Shown: positions 42,304 to 51,632 of the stretch, piece after piece
Layout: each line of letters begins with the position of its first letter
Numbering within the stretch: position 1 is the stretch's first letter
Assembly (NCBI RefSeq): GCF_004795035.1
Contig: NZ_SSBK01000004.1
Span: 1 to 64,000, forward strand
Source: Streptomyces sp. A0958
Lineage (GTDB): Bacteria; Actinomycetota; Actinomycetes; Streptomycetales; Streptomycetaceae
Direction of reading: 5' to 3'
Length of the DNA: 64,000 nucleotides
Notes under the pieces: model-generated
Told to the model about the DNA's origin: nothing
What the model saw: only the letters and a program-made list of their open reading frames with translations
The model's database searches: none
Position numbers and translations under genes: made by a program

Positions 42304-42744
42304 ATGACAAGGGACACGTCACTACGTGCGGTGGGGTGGGCACAGTCGTTTCCGGTGTCGCAAGGTGCGCGGGCCGGCCGTCGGTGGACGCGGGAGCACC
42401 TGGCCTCCCTGGCGTGGGCCAAGGACGCCCCCGAGACGGTGGACGCGATTCTGCTCAGTGTTTCCGAGCTGATCACCAACGCGCACGAGCACGCGCACAG
42501 CGAGGCGCAGCTGGTTCTCACCTGGGACAGCCACTGCCTGCACGTGAGTGTCCACGACTGCGACCCCCTGCTTCCCGAGAAGCAACCCGAAGACCTCACG
42601 ACGACCGGGGGGCGTGGGCTGGCCATCGTCGACACGCTCGCCGACTCCTGCAGCACCCACCCGCAGGCGTCGGGCAAGACCGTCACCGCATGCTTCGTAC
42701 CACCGGGCGTTCCGAAGCCCCGGCACGACGGGCCCGTCAGCTGA
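42304..42744 (+). CDS. ATP-binding protein, anti-sigma-factor kinase-like (HATPase_c_2)
   Basis: 146 residues from ATG 42304, with GGGAGGGAG right upstream. N box: LLSVSELITNAHEHAHS. Asp-containing strand: LHVSVHDCDPLLP. G box: TTGGRGLAIVDTLADSCSTHP. It is the same single-domain GHKL class as the gene at 18121-18639 but not a close copy. Members act as serine kinases or anti-sigma factors in developmental and antibiotic regulation. No antagonist or sigma gene is adjacent. Confidence 0.87.
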   Translation: MTRDTSLRAVGWAQSFPVSQGARAGRRWTREHLASLAWAKDAPETVDAILLSVSELITNAHEHAHSEAQLVLTWDSHCLHVSVHDCDPLLPEKQPEDLTTTGGRGLAIVDTLADSCSTHPQASGKTVTACFVPPGVPKPRHDGPVS

Positions 42745-42885
42745 GCCGTGGGGCCGAATCGCCCCGAGCGGATCGGCGGACCGGGCGGTCCACCCGGATC
42801 AGGCCAGGGCCCGGCAGTTCCACGGCGAAGGCACCCTGGCGTTCAGGAAGGACGACCGCGGTTCGCGGTGGCAGTCGCGCCCCAG

Positions 42886-42920
42886 TTGGAGCGCTGCACT
42901 AATTTGGTGCGGCGCTCCAA
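42886..42920. promoter_or_regulatory. 35-bp inverted repeat, probable TetR operator
   Basis: TTGGAGCGC (42886-42894) mirrors GCGCTCCAA (42912-42920); after one mismatch, GCAC (42896-42899) mirrors GTGC (42907-42910), around an AT-rich centre TAATTTG. It lies 18 bp before the TetR start. Confidence 0.75.
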
Positions 42921-42938
42921 TCGTGTCGTGGTGGAGGC

Positions 42939-43631
42939 GTGGCAACGAGACCCCCCAGCCCCCAGCGGCGTAACCAGGTGCTCTCCCGGGAGCAGATCAT
43001 CGAGACGGCCATCGAACTGCTCGATGCGGGCGGCGAAAGCGCACTGACCACACGGGCGCTCACCCAGCGCCTGTCCACCGGGTCGGGGGCGGTCTACTAC
43101 CGGGTGGGCGGCCGGGACGAGCTGCTGGACGCGGCAACGGAGACGATCGTCACGGCCGCGCTGGCAGCCGGGCCTGTACAGGCATCGTCCTCGCCCGAGG
43201 ACGAGATCCGCACCGTGGCGCTGGCCCTGTTCGATGCGATCGCAGAACACCAGTGGCTCGCGACGCGACTGACCCTGCAGGTCGTCCGGAAGCCGTTCGC
43301 CCCGGTGGCGGTGGGGATCTTCGAGAGGATCGGTCGTCAGGTGGGCGCGCTGGGTGTACCGCAGACCGCCTGGTTCGACGCTGCCTCGACGCTGGTGCAC
43401 TTCATCCTCGGGGCCGTCAGCCGGAACGCCCGGATCGAGGGTGACACCCCGACTGCCGAGCCCGACCGCGCCCAGTTCCTCGACGCCACTGCGGCGGCCT
43501 GGCAGGACCTCGACCCCGAGGACTACCCGTTCATGCGCGCCATCGTCGGCCAGATGAACGAGCACGACGACCGCGAGCAGTTCCTCACCGGCATCGCCGT
43601 CGTCCTCGACGGCCTCACCCGGCTCGGTTGA
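42939..43631 (+). CDS. TetR family transcriptional regulator
   Basis: 230 residues from GTG 42939, with GGTGGAGG just upstream. HTH: EQIIETAIELLDAGGESALTTRALTQRLSTGSGAVYYRVGGRDELLDAA. The C-terminal domain is TetR_C-like, with FERIGRQVGALGV and DAASTLVHFILGAVSRNA. It lies 52 nt before an FAD monooxygenase in the same direction, the arrangement of TetR regulators controlling a drug- or flavonoid-modifying oxygenase. The 35-bp inverted repeat just upstream is its likely operator. Confidence 0.9.
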   Translation: MATRPPSPQRRNQVLSREQIIETAIELLDAGGESALTTRALTQRLSTGSGAVYYRVGGRDELLDAATETIVTAALAAGPVQASSSPEDEIRTVALALFDAIAEHQWLATRLTLQVVRKPFAPVAVGIFERIGRQVGALGVPQTAWFDAASTLVHFILGAVSRNARIEGDTPTAEPDRAQFLDATAAAWQDLDPEDYPFMRAIVGQMNEHDDREQFLTGIAVVLDGLTRLG

Positions 43632-43683
43632 CCCGCCCGGTCGGGCCGGGCACCCCAGCGTGCGTTTCGGAAAGGAATCCTCC

Positions 43684-45462
43684 ATGCATGACGTGGTGAT
43701 TGCCGGCGGCGGTCCGGTCGGCCTGTTCACGGCCACCGAGCTCGCCCTGGGCGGCTGTTCCGTCCTGGTCCTGGAGCGGGACGAGGAGGCAACATCTCAG
43801 TGGAAGGCGCTCCCGCTCGGATTGCGCGGCCTGAGCGCCGGATCGGCCGAGACGTTCTACCGCCGCGGCCTGCTCGAAGCCGCGGTCAGCGCCTCCGGCG
43901 CTCATGGCGCAGAGATCGGCGCGGCCCCCGACGCGGTCGAAGCGCCGGAGCCCCGGGATGTGAGCCATTTCGCGGGCATGGGCCTCAACGCGGTCGACAC
44001 CGACGTTTCGGCTCTCCCCTTCCGGCTGCCCAGCCCGGCGATGGAAGGCTTCATGACCAGCCTCGAAGCGGTCAGCACGGTCATGACCGAGCGCGCCACC
44101 GCGCTCGGCGTGGACATTCTGCGTGGCACGCCCGTCACGGGCGTCACACAGGACGAGAAGTGCGTCACCGTCACGGCCCGCGGCCAGGAACACCAGGCGC
44201 GCTACCTGGTGGGCTGCGACGGCGGGCGCAGCACGGTGCGGGGCCTGGCGGGCTTCGACTTCGTCGGCACCGATCCACTTTTCACCGGCTACGTCGCCGA
44301 GGTGACCTTCGCCGACCCCGGGCAGCTGTCGCTCGGCTTCGACCTGACGCCCAACGGCATGTACCTGCGCACACCCTTCGAGGGGCACCTGGGCATGATG
44401 GACTTCGACGGCGGCGCGTTCGACCGCTCCCAGCCACTGACCCGCGAGCACCTTCAGGAGGTCCTGCGCCGCATCACCGGGACCGACGTGACGCTGACCG
44501 ATGTGCATCTGGCGTCGAGCTTCACCGACCGTGCGATGCAGGCGACGACCTACCGCAAGGGGCGAGTGCTGCTCGCCGGCGACGCCGCGCACATCCACTC
44601 CCCTCTCGGCGGCCAGGGGCTCGACCTCGGCATCGGTGACGCCGCCAACCTCGGCTGGAAGCTTGCCGCGACCGTGCGCGGCACGACAGCCGAGGGTCTG
44701 CTCGACACCTACACCACCGAGCGCCACCCCGTCGGCGCCGCAGTGGTCGACTGGTCGCGCGCCCAGGTGGCGACCATGGAGCCGGGCCCCAACGCCCCTG
44801 CGCTGCGGCAGTTGGTCCACGAGCTGCTGAGCACCACGGACGGAACAACCCTCGCCCACCGGCGGACAACGGGGCTTTTCAACCGCTACGACCTGGGCAG
44901 CGCGCACCCGCTCGTCGGCAGCACCGCCCCCGACTTCCACTTCGAGGACGGCACCCGCCTCGACGACCTGCTGCGCCGGGGCCGGGGCGTCCTGCTCGAC
45001 TTCCGCGCCGACCACGCACTGCGGCGTGCGGCCAAGAACTGGGACGGCCATGTCCAGTACGCGGCCGGCCCGGCGCGCAACGACCTTGGACGCGCTGCCG
45101 TACTCGTACGTCCCGACGGCGTCGTGGCCTGGGGGAGCGGAGAGTCGCTGGACCCCGGCACGTTCGAGCGGGCCGCGGCCCGCTGGTTCGGCAGCCCGCA
45201 GAACCAGGGTCCGTCCGGCGTATCCTCGTGGGCCCGCGACGCCTGGCACGCACTCTCGCCGCACGCCCGAATCACCCAAGTACGTCCAGTACGGGGGAGA
45301 TCCGGGCGCAGGCCCAGGAGGGCCCGGCCGGGGCGCCGACCGTCCCGGAGCATGGAGCGTTCCGTCATCTGGGGAGCGGCACACCGGTGGTCCGGGTCTG
45401 ATTGCGCCGACGCCGGCGCCGACCGGGCCGGCTCGGTGGGCCGTGCGAGGCCGGGAGCATAG
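43684..45462 (+). CDS. FAD-dependent monooxygenase (class A, aromatic hydroxylase-like)
   Basis: 592 residues from ATG 43684, with AAAGGAATCC upstream. Motifs: VVIAGGGPVGLFTATELALGG (FAD dinucleotide fold), YLVGCDGGRSTVRGLAG (DG motif), and RVLLAGDAAHIHSPLGGQGLDLGIGDAANLGWKLA (GD motif). A thioredoxin-like C-terminal domain follows (FNRYDLGSAHPLVGSTAPDF). These are the features of the PgaE/RdmE/tetracycline-hydroxylase group. Homologous sequence ends near residue 505 (FERAAARWFGSP). The remaining 87 residues are Arg/Ser/Gly-rich and unrelated, as if the normal stop was lost. Cotranscribed with the preceding TetR gene; probable role in modifying an aromatic compound. Confidence 0.87.
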   Translation: MHDVVIAGGGPVGLFTATELALGGCSVLVLERDEEATSQWKALPLGLRGLSAGSAETFYRRGLLEAAVSASGAHGAEIGAAPDAVEAPEPRDVSHFAGMGLNAVDTDVSALPFRLPSPAMEGFMTSLEAVSTVMTERATALGVDILRGTPVTGVTQDEKCVTVTARGQEHQARYLVGCDGGRSTVRGLAGFDFVGTDPLFTGYVAEVTFADPGQLSLGFDLTPNGMYLRTPFEGHLGMMDFDGGAFDRSQPLTREHLQEVLRRITGTDVTLTDVHLASSFTDRAMQATTYRKGRVLLAGDAAHIHSPLGGQGLDLGIGDAANLGWKLAATVRGTTAEGLLDTYTTERHPVGAAVVDWSRAQVATMEPGPNAPALRQLVHELLSTTDGTTLAHRRTTGLFNRYDLGSAHPLVGSTAPDFHFEDGTRLDDLLRRGRGVLLDFRADHALRRAAKNWDGHVQYAAGPARNDLGRAAVLVRPDGVVAWGSGESLDPGTFERAAARWFGSPQNQGPSGVSSWARDAWHALSPHARITQVRPVRGRSGRRPRRARPGRRPSRSMERSVIWGAAHRWSGSDCADAGADRAGSVGRARPGA

Positions 45463-45584
45463 GCCGCGGCGGCCATGCGCTGCGGCGCCGCGCGCCGGGC
45501 GCCGGCGACGTCGCGCTTCCCCCGTACGGCCCCAAGAACGCCGGCCGGCGGCTTGATCGTCCGTGCTCGGGGTAGCGCAATGGC

Positions 45585-47555
45585 ATGGCCACTGACAACA
45601 CACCCCCCGCCGAGAGTGCCGAGAGCGGTTACGTACAGCCCGAGGTCGACGTACGGGCCCTGACCGAGGTGCTCGACGGTGAGTACGCCGGGATTCGCGA
45701 CCTCGTCCGGACCAATCTGACGGCGTACGCCTCCGTCCTGGAGGAGGCCGAGGAGCTCGGCTTCGACGCGTACCGCGATCGGGTGCGTGACATCGTGGTC
45801 GAGATGGCAGCGACGGGCCAGACCGGTATGGGCTTCCCGAGCGAGTACGGCGGGGGCGGCGACATCGGCGCCTCGATCGCCGCGTTCGAGACGCTTGCCT
45901 TCGGTGATCTGTCCGTGCTGGTGAAGGTCGGTGTGCAGTTCGGACTCTTCGGCGGCGCGATCCTGCAGCTGGGCACCGCACGCCACCACGAGGCCTACCT
46001 GCCCGACCTGATCACCGGACAGCTGATGGGCTGCTTCGCGATGACCGAGACCGGGCACGGCTCCAACGTGCAGGCGCTCGGCACCGTCGCCAGGTACGAC
46101 GCGGCCGGCCAGGAGTTCGTCATCACCACCCACGGCGACGAGGCGTGCAAGGACTACATCGGCAACGCGGCCCGCCACGCGGAGCTGGCGGTCGTCTTCG
46201 CCCAGCTGGAGGTCGGCGGGAAGGCCGAGGGGGTGCACGCGTTCGTCGTGCGGGTCCGCGACGGGGGCGAGGTGGTGCCCGGCGTCCGGATCGAGGACGA
46301 CGGCCGCAAGATGGGCCTCAACGGCGTGGACAACGGCCGCATCCGGTTCGACGGCGTGCGGGTGCCGCGCGAGGCGCTGCTCAACCGGTTCGCCGACGTC
46401 ACCCCCGACGGGGTCTACGAGAGCCCGATCGAGAGTCCCGGCCGGCGCTTCTTCACCATGCTCGGCACGCTGGTGCAGGGCCGGGTCAGCGTCGCCGGGG
46501 CCGGGGTCAACGCGGCCAAGGTGGCCCTGGCGGTCGCCACGAAGTACGCCGTGCGGCGCCGGCAGTTCGCGGCCGCCCCCGACACGGACGAGCAGCTGCT
46601 CCTCGACTACGGCCTGCACCAGCGCCGGCTGCTGCCCCTTCTCGCCCGCACGTACGCGCTGCACTTCGCGCAGGACGTCGTGCGCACCCAGCTGCACGAC
46701 GTCCTTTCCGGCATCGAGGACGACGCGCACGCGCGGCGCCGGCTGGAGTCACGGGCCGCCGGCGCCAAGGCCCTCGCCACCTGGCACGCCACCCGGGTCG
46801 TCCAGGAGTGCCGCGAGGCGTGCGGCGGCGCCGGCTACCTCAGCGTCAACCGGTTCGCCGCGCTCAAGGCCGACAGCGACATCTTCACCACGTTCGAGGG
46901 GGACAACCACGTCCTGCTGCAGCTCGTGGCCAAGGGGCTGCTCACCCATTACGCGAGCGAGTTCGAGGACCTGGACCAGCTGGGCACGGTCCGCCACGTC
47001 GCCGGTCTCGCCGTCGAGACGGTTCTGGAGAAGACGTCGGCCCACAAACTGTTCGAGCGGGTACGGGACCTGCTGCCCGGCGGCGACGAGTGGGACCGCG
47101 AAGCCGGTCTGCTCGACCCGGAGTACCAGCTCGCCATGCTCCGTTTCCGCGAGGAGCACATGCTCGCCGGTGTGGCCCGCCGGCTCAAGCGCGGAATCGA
47201 TGCGCGCCGCGACCCCGGCGCCGTCTTCTCCCAGGTGCAGGACCACGTGATCGCGGTCGCCCACGCACACGTCGAACGGCTGGTCCTGGAGGCGTTCGTC
47301 GACAAGGTGCGCGAGCAGCCCGAAGGCGGCAACAAGGCGGCGCTGGCCCTGCTGTGCGACCTGTTCGCCCTGTCCACGATCGAAGCGGACCGCGCCTGGT
47401 TCATGGAGCACGGCCGCCTCACCGTCCAGCGCTCCAAGGCGATCAGCCGCGAGGTGAACGACCTCTGCCGCAGGGTCCGGCCCCTCGCGGTGGACCTGGT
47501 CGACGCCTGGGGCGTTCCGCCCGAGATGCTGCGCGCGCCGGACCTGGTGGGCTGA
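45585..47555 (+). CDS. Acyl-CoA dehydrogenase/acyl-CoA oxidase-like flavoprotein
   Basis: 656 residues from ATG 45585. The length, beyond the 380-400 of ordinary dehydrogenases, and the extra C-terminal domain fit the acyl-CoA oxidase branch. Motifs: CFAMTETGHGSNVQALGTVARYD (FAD/substrate loop), KMGLNGVDNGRIRFDGVRVPREALLNRF, ATWHATRVVQECREACGGAGYLSVNRF, and TTFEGDNHVLLQLVAKGLL. Acyl-CoA oxidases form trans-2-enoyl-CoA and pass electrons to O2 or ETF. TAGCGC lies 6 nt before the ATG, so a leaderless transcript is likely. No beta-oxidation partners are adjacent. Confidence 0.88.
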   Translation: MATDNTPPAESAESGYVQPEVDVRALTEVLDGEYAGIRDLVRTNLTAYASVLEEAEELGFDAYRDRVRDIVVEMAATGQTGMGFPSEYGGGGDIGASIAAFETLAFGDLSVLVKVGVQFGLFGGAILQLGTARHHEAYLPDLITGQLMGCFAMTETGHGSNVQALGTVARYDAAGQEFVITTHGDEACKDYIGNAARHAELAVVFAQLEVGGKAEGVHAFVVRVRDGGEVVPGVRIEDDGRKMGLNGVDNGRIRFDGVRVPREALLNRFADVTPDGVYESPIESPGRRFFTMLGTLVQGRVSVAGAGVNAAKVALAVATKYAVRRRQFAAAPDTDEQLLLDYGLHQRRLLPLLARTYALHFAQDVVRTQLHDVLSGIEDDAHARRRLESRAAGAKALATWHATRVVQECREACGGAGYLSVNRFAALKADSDIFTTFEGDNHVLLQLVAKGLLTHYASEFEDLDQLGTVRHVAGLAVETVLEKTSAHKLFERVRDLLPGGDEWDREAGLLDPEYQLAMLRFREEHMLAGVARRLKRGIDARRDPGAVFSQVQDHVIAVAHAHVERLVLEAFVDKVREQPEGGNKAALALLCDLFALSTIEADRAWFMEHGRLTVQRSKAISREVNDLCRRVRPLAVDLVDAWGVPPEMLRAPDLVG

Positions 47556-47654
47556 GCCGGAGCGGGCAGCGGCCGCCGACCGTTCACCCGGCGCGGGGTG
47601 CGCACCGTCGACGGGCCGCCGTCACCCCGCAGCGGGCGCGGGGGCTGGTCGAGG

Positions 47655-47933
47655 ATGTCGCGGGCCGACCACGACCCCCGCTGCCACGCCGGCCCCGGCA
47701 CGCTGGACCCCGGCCGCAGCACCGCGAGCCGCCACCTGAGCTTCGGCCCGGGCCCGCACTACTGCCCTGGATCGGGGATCGCCCGGCTTGAGCTCACGGT
47801 GGCCCTGACCCAGCTGCTCGGCCGCCGGCTCCGGCTGGTCCCGGCGGTGCCACCGTCCCAACTGGCCCGGGGCGGCGGCCACCTGCACCGCCGCCCGGCC
47901 GCACTGCCCGTCCTGCCGGCCGGGCCCGCGTAA
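47655..47933 (+). pseudogene. C-terminal fragment of a cytochrome P450
   Basis: The frame reads RADHDPRCHAGPG, then RHLSFGPGPHYCPGSGIARLEL and VALTQLLGRRLRLVP. This is the heme-binding loop (FGxGxHxCxG with the Cys ligand) and helix L of a bacterial P450. The first 300 or so residues are missing, and the part between the meander and the loop is altered. A frame start at 47598 is only chance. Non-functional remnant. Confidence 0.75.
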
Positions 47934-47949
47934 CGCGTGCGATCCCCGG

Positions 47950-48102
47950 TCAGCTGCCCCAGCGCAGGGCGACCGTGTCACCCACGTCGATCACCTTGCC
48001 CCGGGTCGCCAGACCGCCAAGATCCTCGCACCGCTGCCCTTCCTCACCCTCGACCAGGTGACAGCGGTCCTGGAAGCACCCGAGGACGGGGACCGGACAT
48101 GA
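47950..48102 (+). pseudogene. C-terminal remnant of an unidentified gene upstream of the ECF S component
   Basis: An open frame without a start reads GDRVTHVDHLAPGRQTAKIL, then [20 protein letters not shown], and stops at 48100-48102, overlapping the ECF S-component start by ATGA. The overlap is typical of a translationally coupled operon, so this is probably the end of a gene whose front was deleted. The family is not recognised. Confidence 0.4.
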
Positions 48103-48927
48103 GCGCCGCCACCACCACGGCCATCCGGCTCACCCCCAGGGTCTCGCTGGTCATCGCCCTGGCCGCCTTCCTCGGCCTGGTGGCGTTCTTCTGGCCCTTC
48201 GTCGTCGCGCCCGGGAAGTTCGGATCGAACTACGCCCCGCCGCTCATCTTCGGCGTGCTGCTCGTCCTCGTGCTCTGCGTGGTGCTCTCCGAGATCGCCG
48301 AGGGCGGGATCAGCTCCAAGGCGCCGGCCATGCTCGGCGTCCTGTCCGCCGTCAACGCCGCCCTGCGCCCGCTCGGCGTCGGAGCCGCCGGCATCGAAAC
48401 GGTCTTCTTCGTCCTGGTCCTCGCCGGGCGCGTCTACGGACCGGGCTTCGGCTTCACCCTCGGCTGCACCTCGCTGTTCACCTCCGCGCTGATCACGGGC
48501 GGCGTCGGACCCTGGCTGCCGTACCAGATGTTCGGCTGCGCCTTCGTGGGCATGCTCGCCGGATTCCTGCCGCGCCACCGGCCGCCGCGAGGTCCTGCTC
48601 CTCGCCGTGTACGGCTCGCTCTCCGGCTACCTCTTCGGCTTCCTGCTCAACCTGTCCTTCTGGCCGTTCTCCCTCGACCCGAACAGCTCCATCGCCTGCC
48701 TGCCCGGGCTGCCGTTCACCGAGCAGTGGCACCGCTACCTCGCGTTCGACCTCGCCACCTTCCTCGGCTGGGACACCGGGCGGGCCGTCACCGACTTCGT
48801 CTGCGTCACCCTGGCGGGCGCGGCCGTGCTCACCACGTTCCGGCGCGCCGCCCGGCGCGCCCGTTTCCGGGCACCGGTCCGCTTCACCCCGGCCGGACCC
48901 GCCGGCCCCGACGGCCGGGACACCTGA
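48099..48927 (+). pseudogene. ECF transporter S component, frameshifted
   Basis: Frame 1 from ATG 48099 gives [20 protein letters not shown] and four more helices to [11 protein letters not shown] (about 48570). From about 48580 the protein continues one frame over as [30 protein letters not shown], then [24 protein letters not shown], ending at 48927. One base is missing (or two extra) near 48570-48580, in a GC-rich run. Restored, it is an integral S component of a vitamin/HMP-type energy-coupling factor transporter, with the TDF near the last helix. Either a recent mutation or a sequence error. Confidence 0.75.
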
Positions 48928-48972
48928 GCCTCGCTCGCACCCAGGTGCCCCGGCCGTCCGCTCAACTACCGG

Positions 48973-51291
48973 TCAGGAGGCGGGCAGTTCGGCGCGGACG
49001 GTACGGGCCGCGGCGACCAGGTTCTCCAGGGAGGCGCGGGTCTCGGGCCAGGCGCGGGTCTTCAGCCCGCAGTCGGGGTTGACCCACAGCCGTTCGGCGG
49101 GGATGGCCTTCAGACCGGTGCGCAGGAGTTCGGCGGCCTCCTCGGCGCCGGGGACGCGCGGGGAGTGGATGTCGTAGACGCCGGGGCCTGCCTCGCGGGG
49201 GTAGCCGTGCGCGGCCAGCTCGTGGGCGACCTGCATGTGGGAGCGGGCGGCCTCCAGGCTGATGACGTCGGCGTCGAGGTCGTCGATGGCCTGGACGATG
49301 TCGCCGTACTCGGCGTAGCACATGTGGGTGTGGATCTGGGTGTCCGGCCGCACCCCGGAGGTGGTGAGGCGGAACGACTCGGTGGCCCAGGCCAGGTAGT
49401 CCGCGTGGTCGGCGGCCCGCAGCGGCAGGGTCTCGCGCAGGGCGGGCTCGTCCACCTGGATGACGGAAGTGCCGCTCGCCTCCAGGTCGTGGACCTCGTC
49501 GCGCAGGGCGAGGGCGACCTGCCGTGCGGTGTCGCCGAGGGGCTGGTCGTCGCGGACGAAGGACCAGGCGAGCATGGTGACCGGGCCGGTGAGCATGCCC
49601 TTGACCGGGCGCCCGGTGAGCGACTGGGCGTACGAGGTCCAGCGCACCGTCATCGGCTCGGGCCGCGAGATGTCGCCCGCGAGGACGGGTGGGCGGACGT
49701 AGCGGGTGCCGTAGGACTGGACCCAGCCGTGCTGGGTGGCGAGGTAGCCGGTGAGCTGTTCGGCGAAGTACTGCACCATGTCGTTGCGTTCGGGCTCGCC
49801 GTGCACCAGGACGTCGATGCCGGTCTTCTCCTGGAAGGCGATGACCTCGCCGATCTCGGCCCGGATGCGCTCCTCGTAACCGGCCGTGTCGATGCGCCCG
49901 GCGCGCAGGTCGGCGCGGGCGGTGCGCAGTTCGCCGGTCTGCGGGAAGGAGCCGATGGTCGTCGTCGGCAGCAGCGGCAGGCCCAGGTGGGCGCGCTGGG
50001 CGGCGGCGCGCTCGGCGTAGGGCTGGGAGCGGCGGCCGTCGGCGTCCGTCACGGCCTCGGCGCGTGCGCGGACCACCGGGTCGCGGGTGAGGGGCGAGCC
50101 GGCGCGGGAGGCGAGGGCGGCGCGGTTGGCGGCGATCTCGGCGGCCACCGCCTCGGTGCCCCGGGCGAGCCCCTTCGCCAGGGTGACGACCTCGGCGGTC
50201 TTCTGCCGGGCGAAGGCGAGCCAGCGAAGGATCTCCGGATCGATGTCCTTCTCCGGCGCGGTGTCCAGCGGGACGTGCAGCAGGGAGCAGGACGCGGCCA
50301 CGTCGACCCGGCCGGCGAGGCCGAGCAGCGTGGCGAGGGTCGCGAGGGACTTCTCGTAGTCGTTGATCCAGATGTTGCGGCCGTTGACGACGCCCGCGAC
50401 GAGCCGCTTGCCCGGGAGCCCGCCGACGGCGGCGAGGTCGTCCAGGTTGGCCGCGGCGGCGCCGGTGAAGTCCAGTGCCAGGCCCTCGACGGGGGCCTTC
50501 GCCAGGATGGGAAGGGCCTCGCCGAGCCGGTCGAAGTAGGAGGCGACGAGCAGCTGGGGCCGGTCGGTGAGGGCGCCGAGGTCGCGGTAGGCGCGGTTGG
50601 CGGCGTTCAGCTCGGCCGGTGTGCGGTCCTGGACGAGAGCGGGCTCGTCCAGCTGCACCCACTGCGCACCCGCCGCCCGCAGATCGGCCAGCACCTCCGC
50701 GTACACCGGAAGCAGCCGGTCGAGCAGGGTGAGCGGTTCGAAGTCCGCGGCCACCCCGGGGGCGGGCTTGGCCAGCAGGAGATAGGTGACGGGACCGACG
50801 AGCACGGGCCGGGCGGTGTGTCCGAGCGCCAGGGCTTCCTCCAGCTCACCGACCTGCTTGGTGGAGTCGGCGGTGAAGACGGTGTCGGGGCCGAGCTCGG
50901 GGACCAGGTAGTGGTAGTTCGTGTCGAACCACTTGGTCATCTCCAGCGGGGCCACGTCCTGGGTACCGCGGGCCATCGCGAAGTACCCGTCGAGCGCGTC
51001 GGAGGCAACGGCCTCGCGGTGCCGCCCCGGGACGGCACCGACCATGACACTGGTGTCCAGGACGTGGTCGTAGTACGAGAAGTCGCCGGTGGGAACCTCG
51101 TGGACGCCGGCGTCCACCAGCCGCCGCCAGTTGGACCGGCGCAGCTCTGCCGCCGTCTCCCGGAGGGCGTCGGCGGTGACCCGGCCCTTCCAGTAACCCT
51201 CGATCGCCTTCTTCAGTTCCCGGTCCGGGCCCTGTCGGGGGTAGCCGTACACGGTGGCCTGTGCTGCCGCGGCTGCGGGCTTGGATGTCAC
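48973..51291 (-). CDS. metE: Cobalamin-independent methionine synthase
   Basis: 772 residues from GTG 51291, with AAGGAG 7 nt upstream. The N-terminal half begins [25 protein letters not shown]. The C-terminal catalytic half has [10 protein letters not shown], the zinc ligands in [12 protein letters not shown] (His and Cys) and [10 protein letters not shown] (Cys), and the substrate loop [10 protein letters not shown]. MetE transfers a methyl group from 5-methyltetrahydropteroyl-triglutamate to homocysteine. The 330-nt leader contains a cobalamin riboswitch, so expression falls when B12 is plentiful and MetH can do the reaction. Length is standard. Confidence 0.97.
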   Translation of the reverse strand: MTSKPAAAAAQATVYGYPRQGPDRELKKAIEGYWKGRVTADALRETAAELRRSNWRRLVDAGVHEVPTGDFSYYDHVLDTSVMVGAVPGRHREAVASDALDGYFAMARGTQDVAPLEMTKWFDTNYHYLVPELGPDTVFTADSTKQVGELEEALALGHTARPVLVGPVTYLLLAKPAPGVAADFEPLTLLDRLLPVYAEVLADLRAAGAQWVQLDEPALVQDRTPAELNAANRAYRDLGALTDRPQLLVASYFDRLGEALPILAKAPVEGLALDFTGAAAANLDDLAAVGGLPGKRLVAGVVNGRNIWINDYEKSLATLATLLGLAGRVDVAASCSLLHVPLDTAPEKDIDPEILRWLAFARQKTAEVVTLAKGLARGTEAVAAEIAANRAALASRAGSPLTRDPVVRARAEAVTDADGRRSQPYAERAAAQRAHLGLPLLPTTTIGSFPQTGELRTARADLRAGRIDTAGYEERIRAEIGEVIAFQEKTGIDVLVHGEPERNDMVQYFAEQLTGYLATQHGWVQSYGTRYVRPPVLAGDISRPEPMTVRWTSYAQSLTGRPVKGMLTGPVTMLAWSFVRDDQPLGDTARQVALALRDEVHDLEASGTSVIQVDEPALRETLPLRAADHADYLAWATESFRLTTSGVRPDTQIHTHMCYAEYGDIVQAIDDLDADVISLEAARSHMQVAHELAAHGYPREAGPGVYDIHSPRVPGAEEAAELLRTGLKAIPAERLWVNPDCGLKTRAWPETRASLENLVAAARTVRAELPAS

Positions 51292-51466
51292 GGAAATCTC
51301 CTTCGCGAGATGACTCCTGAACATCCCGGGACGGGACGCGGACGCGAAGGGGTGACGGACCGGACGGGCCCCGGACACACGCGGTGCGGGTTCTCCGTCA
51401 GGTATGTACGCCGACCCGCCCACGAGGTCACCGGGATATCCGCACACGAGTGGTCGTGCGCGGGCA

Positions 51467-51632
51467 ACAGGCAGGTCTTCGGACTCGCGGGCACGTCCGC
51501 CAGGGGCGGATTCCTACTGGCCGTCGCTTCCCGGATCGGACTCGGTCCAGTGCGTATGACGGCGGTCGTTCCCACTCACCGCTGCGGGGCAGTCCCGGAT
51601 TCCCACCGGGTTCCCTCTTACGACGCGCCTGT
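51467..51632 (-). promoter_or_regulatory. Cobalamin (B12) riboswitch controlling metE
   Basis: Read on the minus strand, the RNA has P1 arms ACAGGC and GCCTGT at its two ends, GGGAACCCGGTGGGAATCC with GGGACTGCCCCGCAGCGG (the conserved core with its B12 box-like part), then GGGAAGCGACGGCCAGTAGG and CGAGTCCGAAGACCTGCC at the 3' side. It lies 175 nt before the metE start, and the intervening leader probably forms the expression platform. Confidence 0.92.

Noticed and set aside
51292..51466. Possible intrinsic terminator of the riboswitch expression platform
   Set aside because: GC-rich arms are present between the aptamer and the metE start, but I could not identify one convincing alternative hairpin pair by eye, so none is listed.
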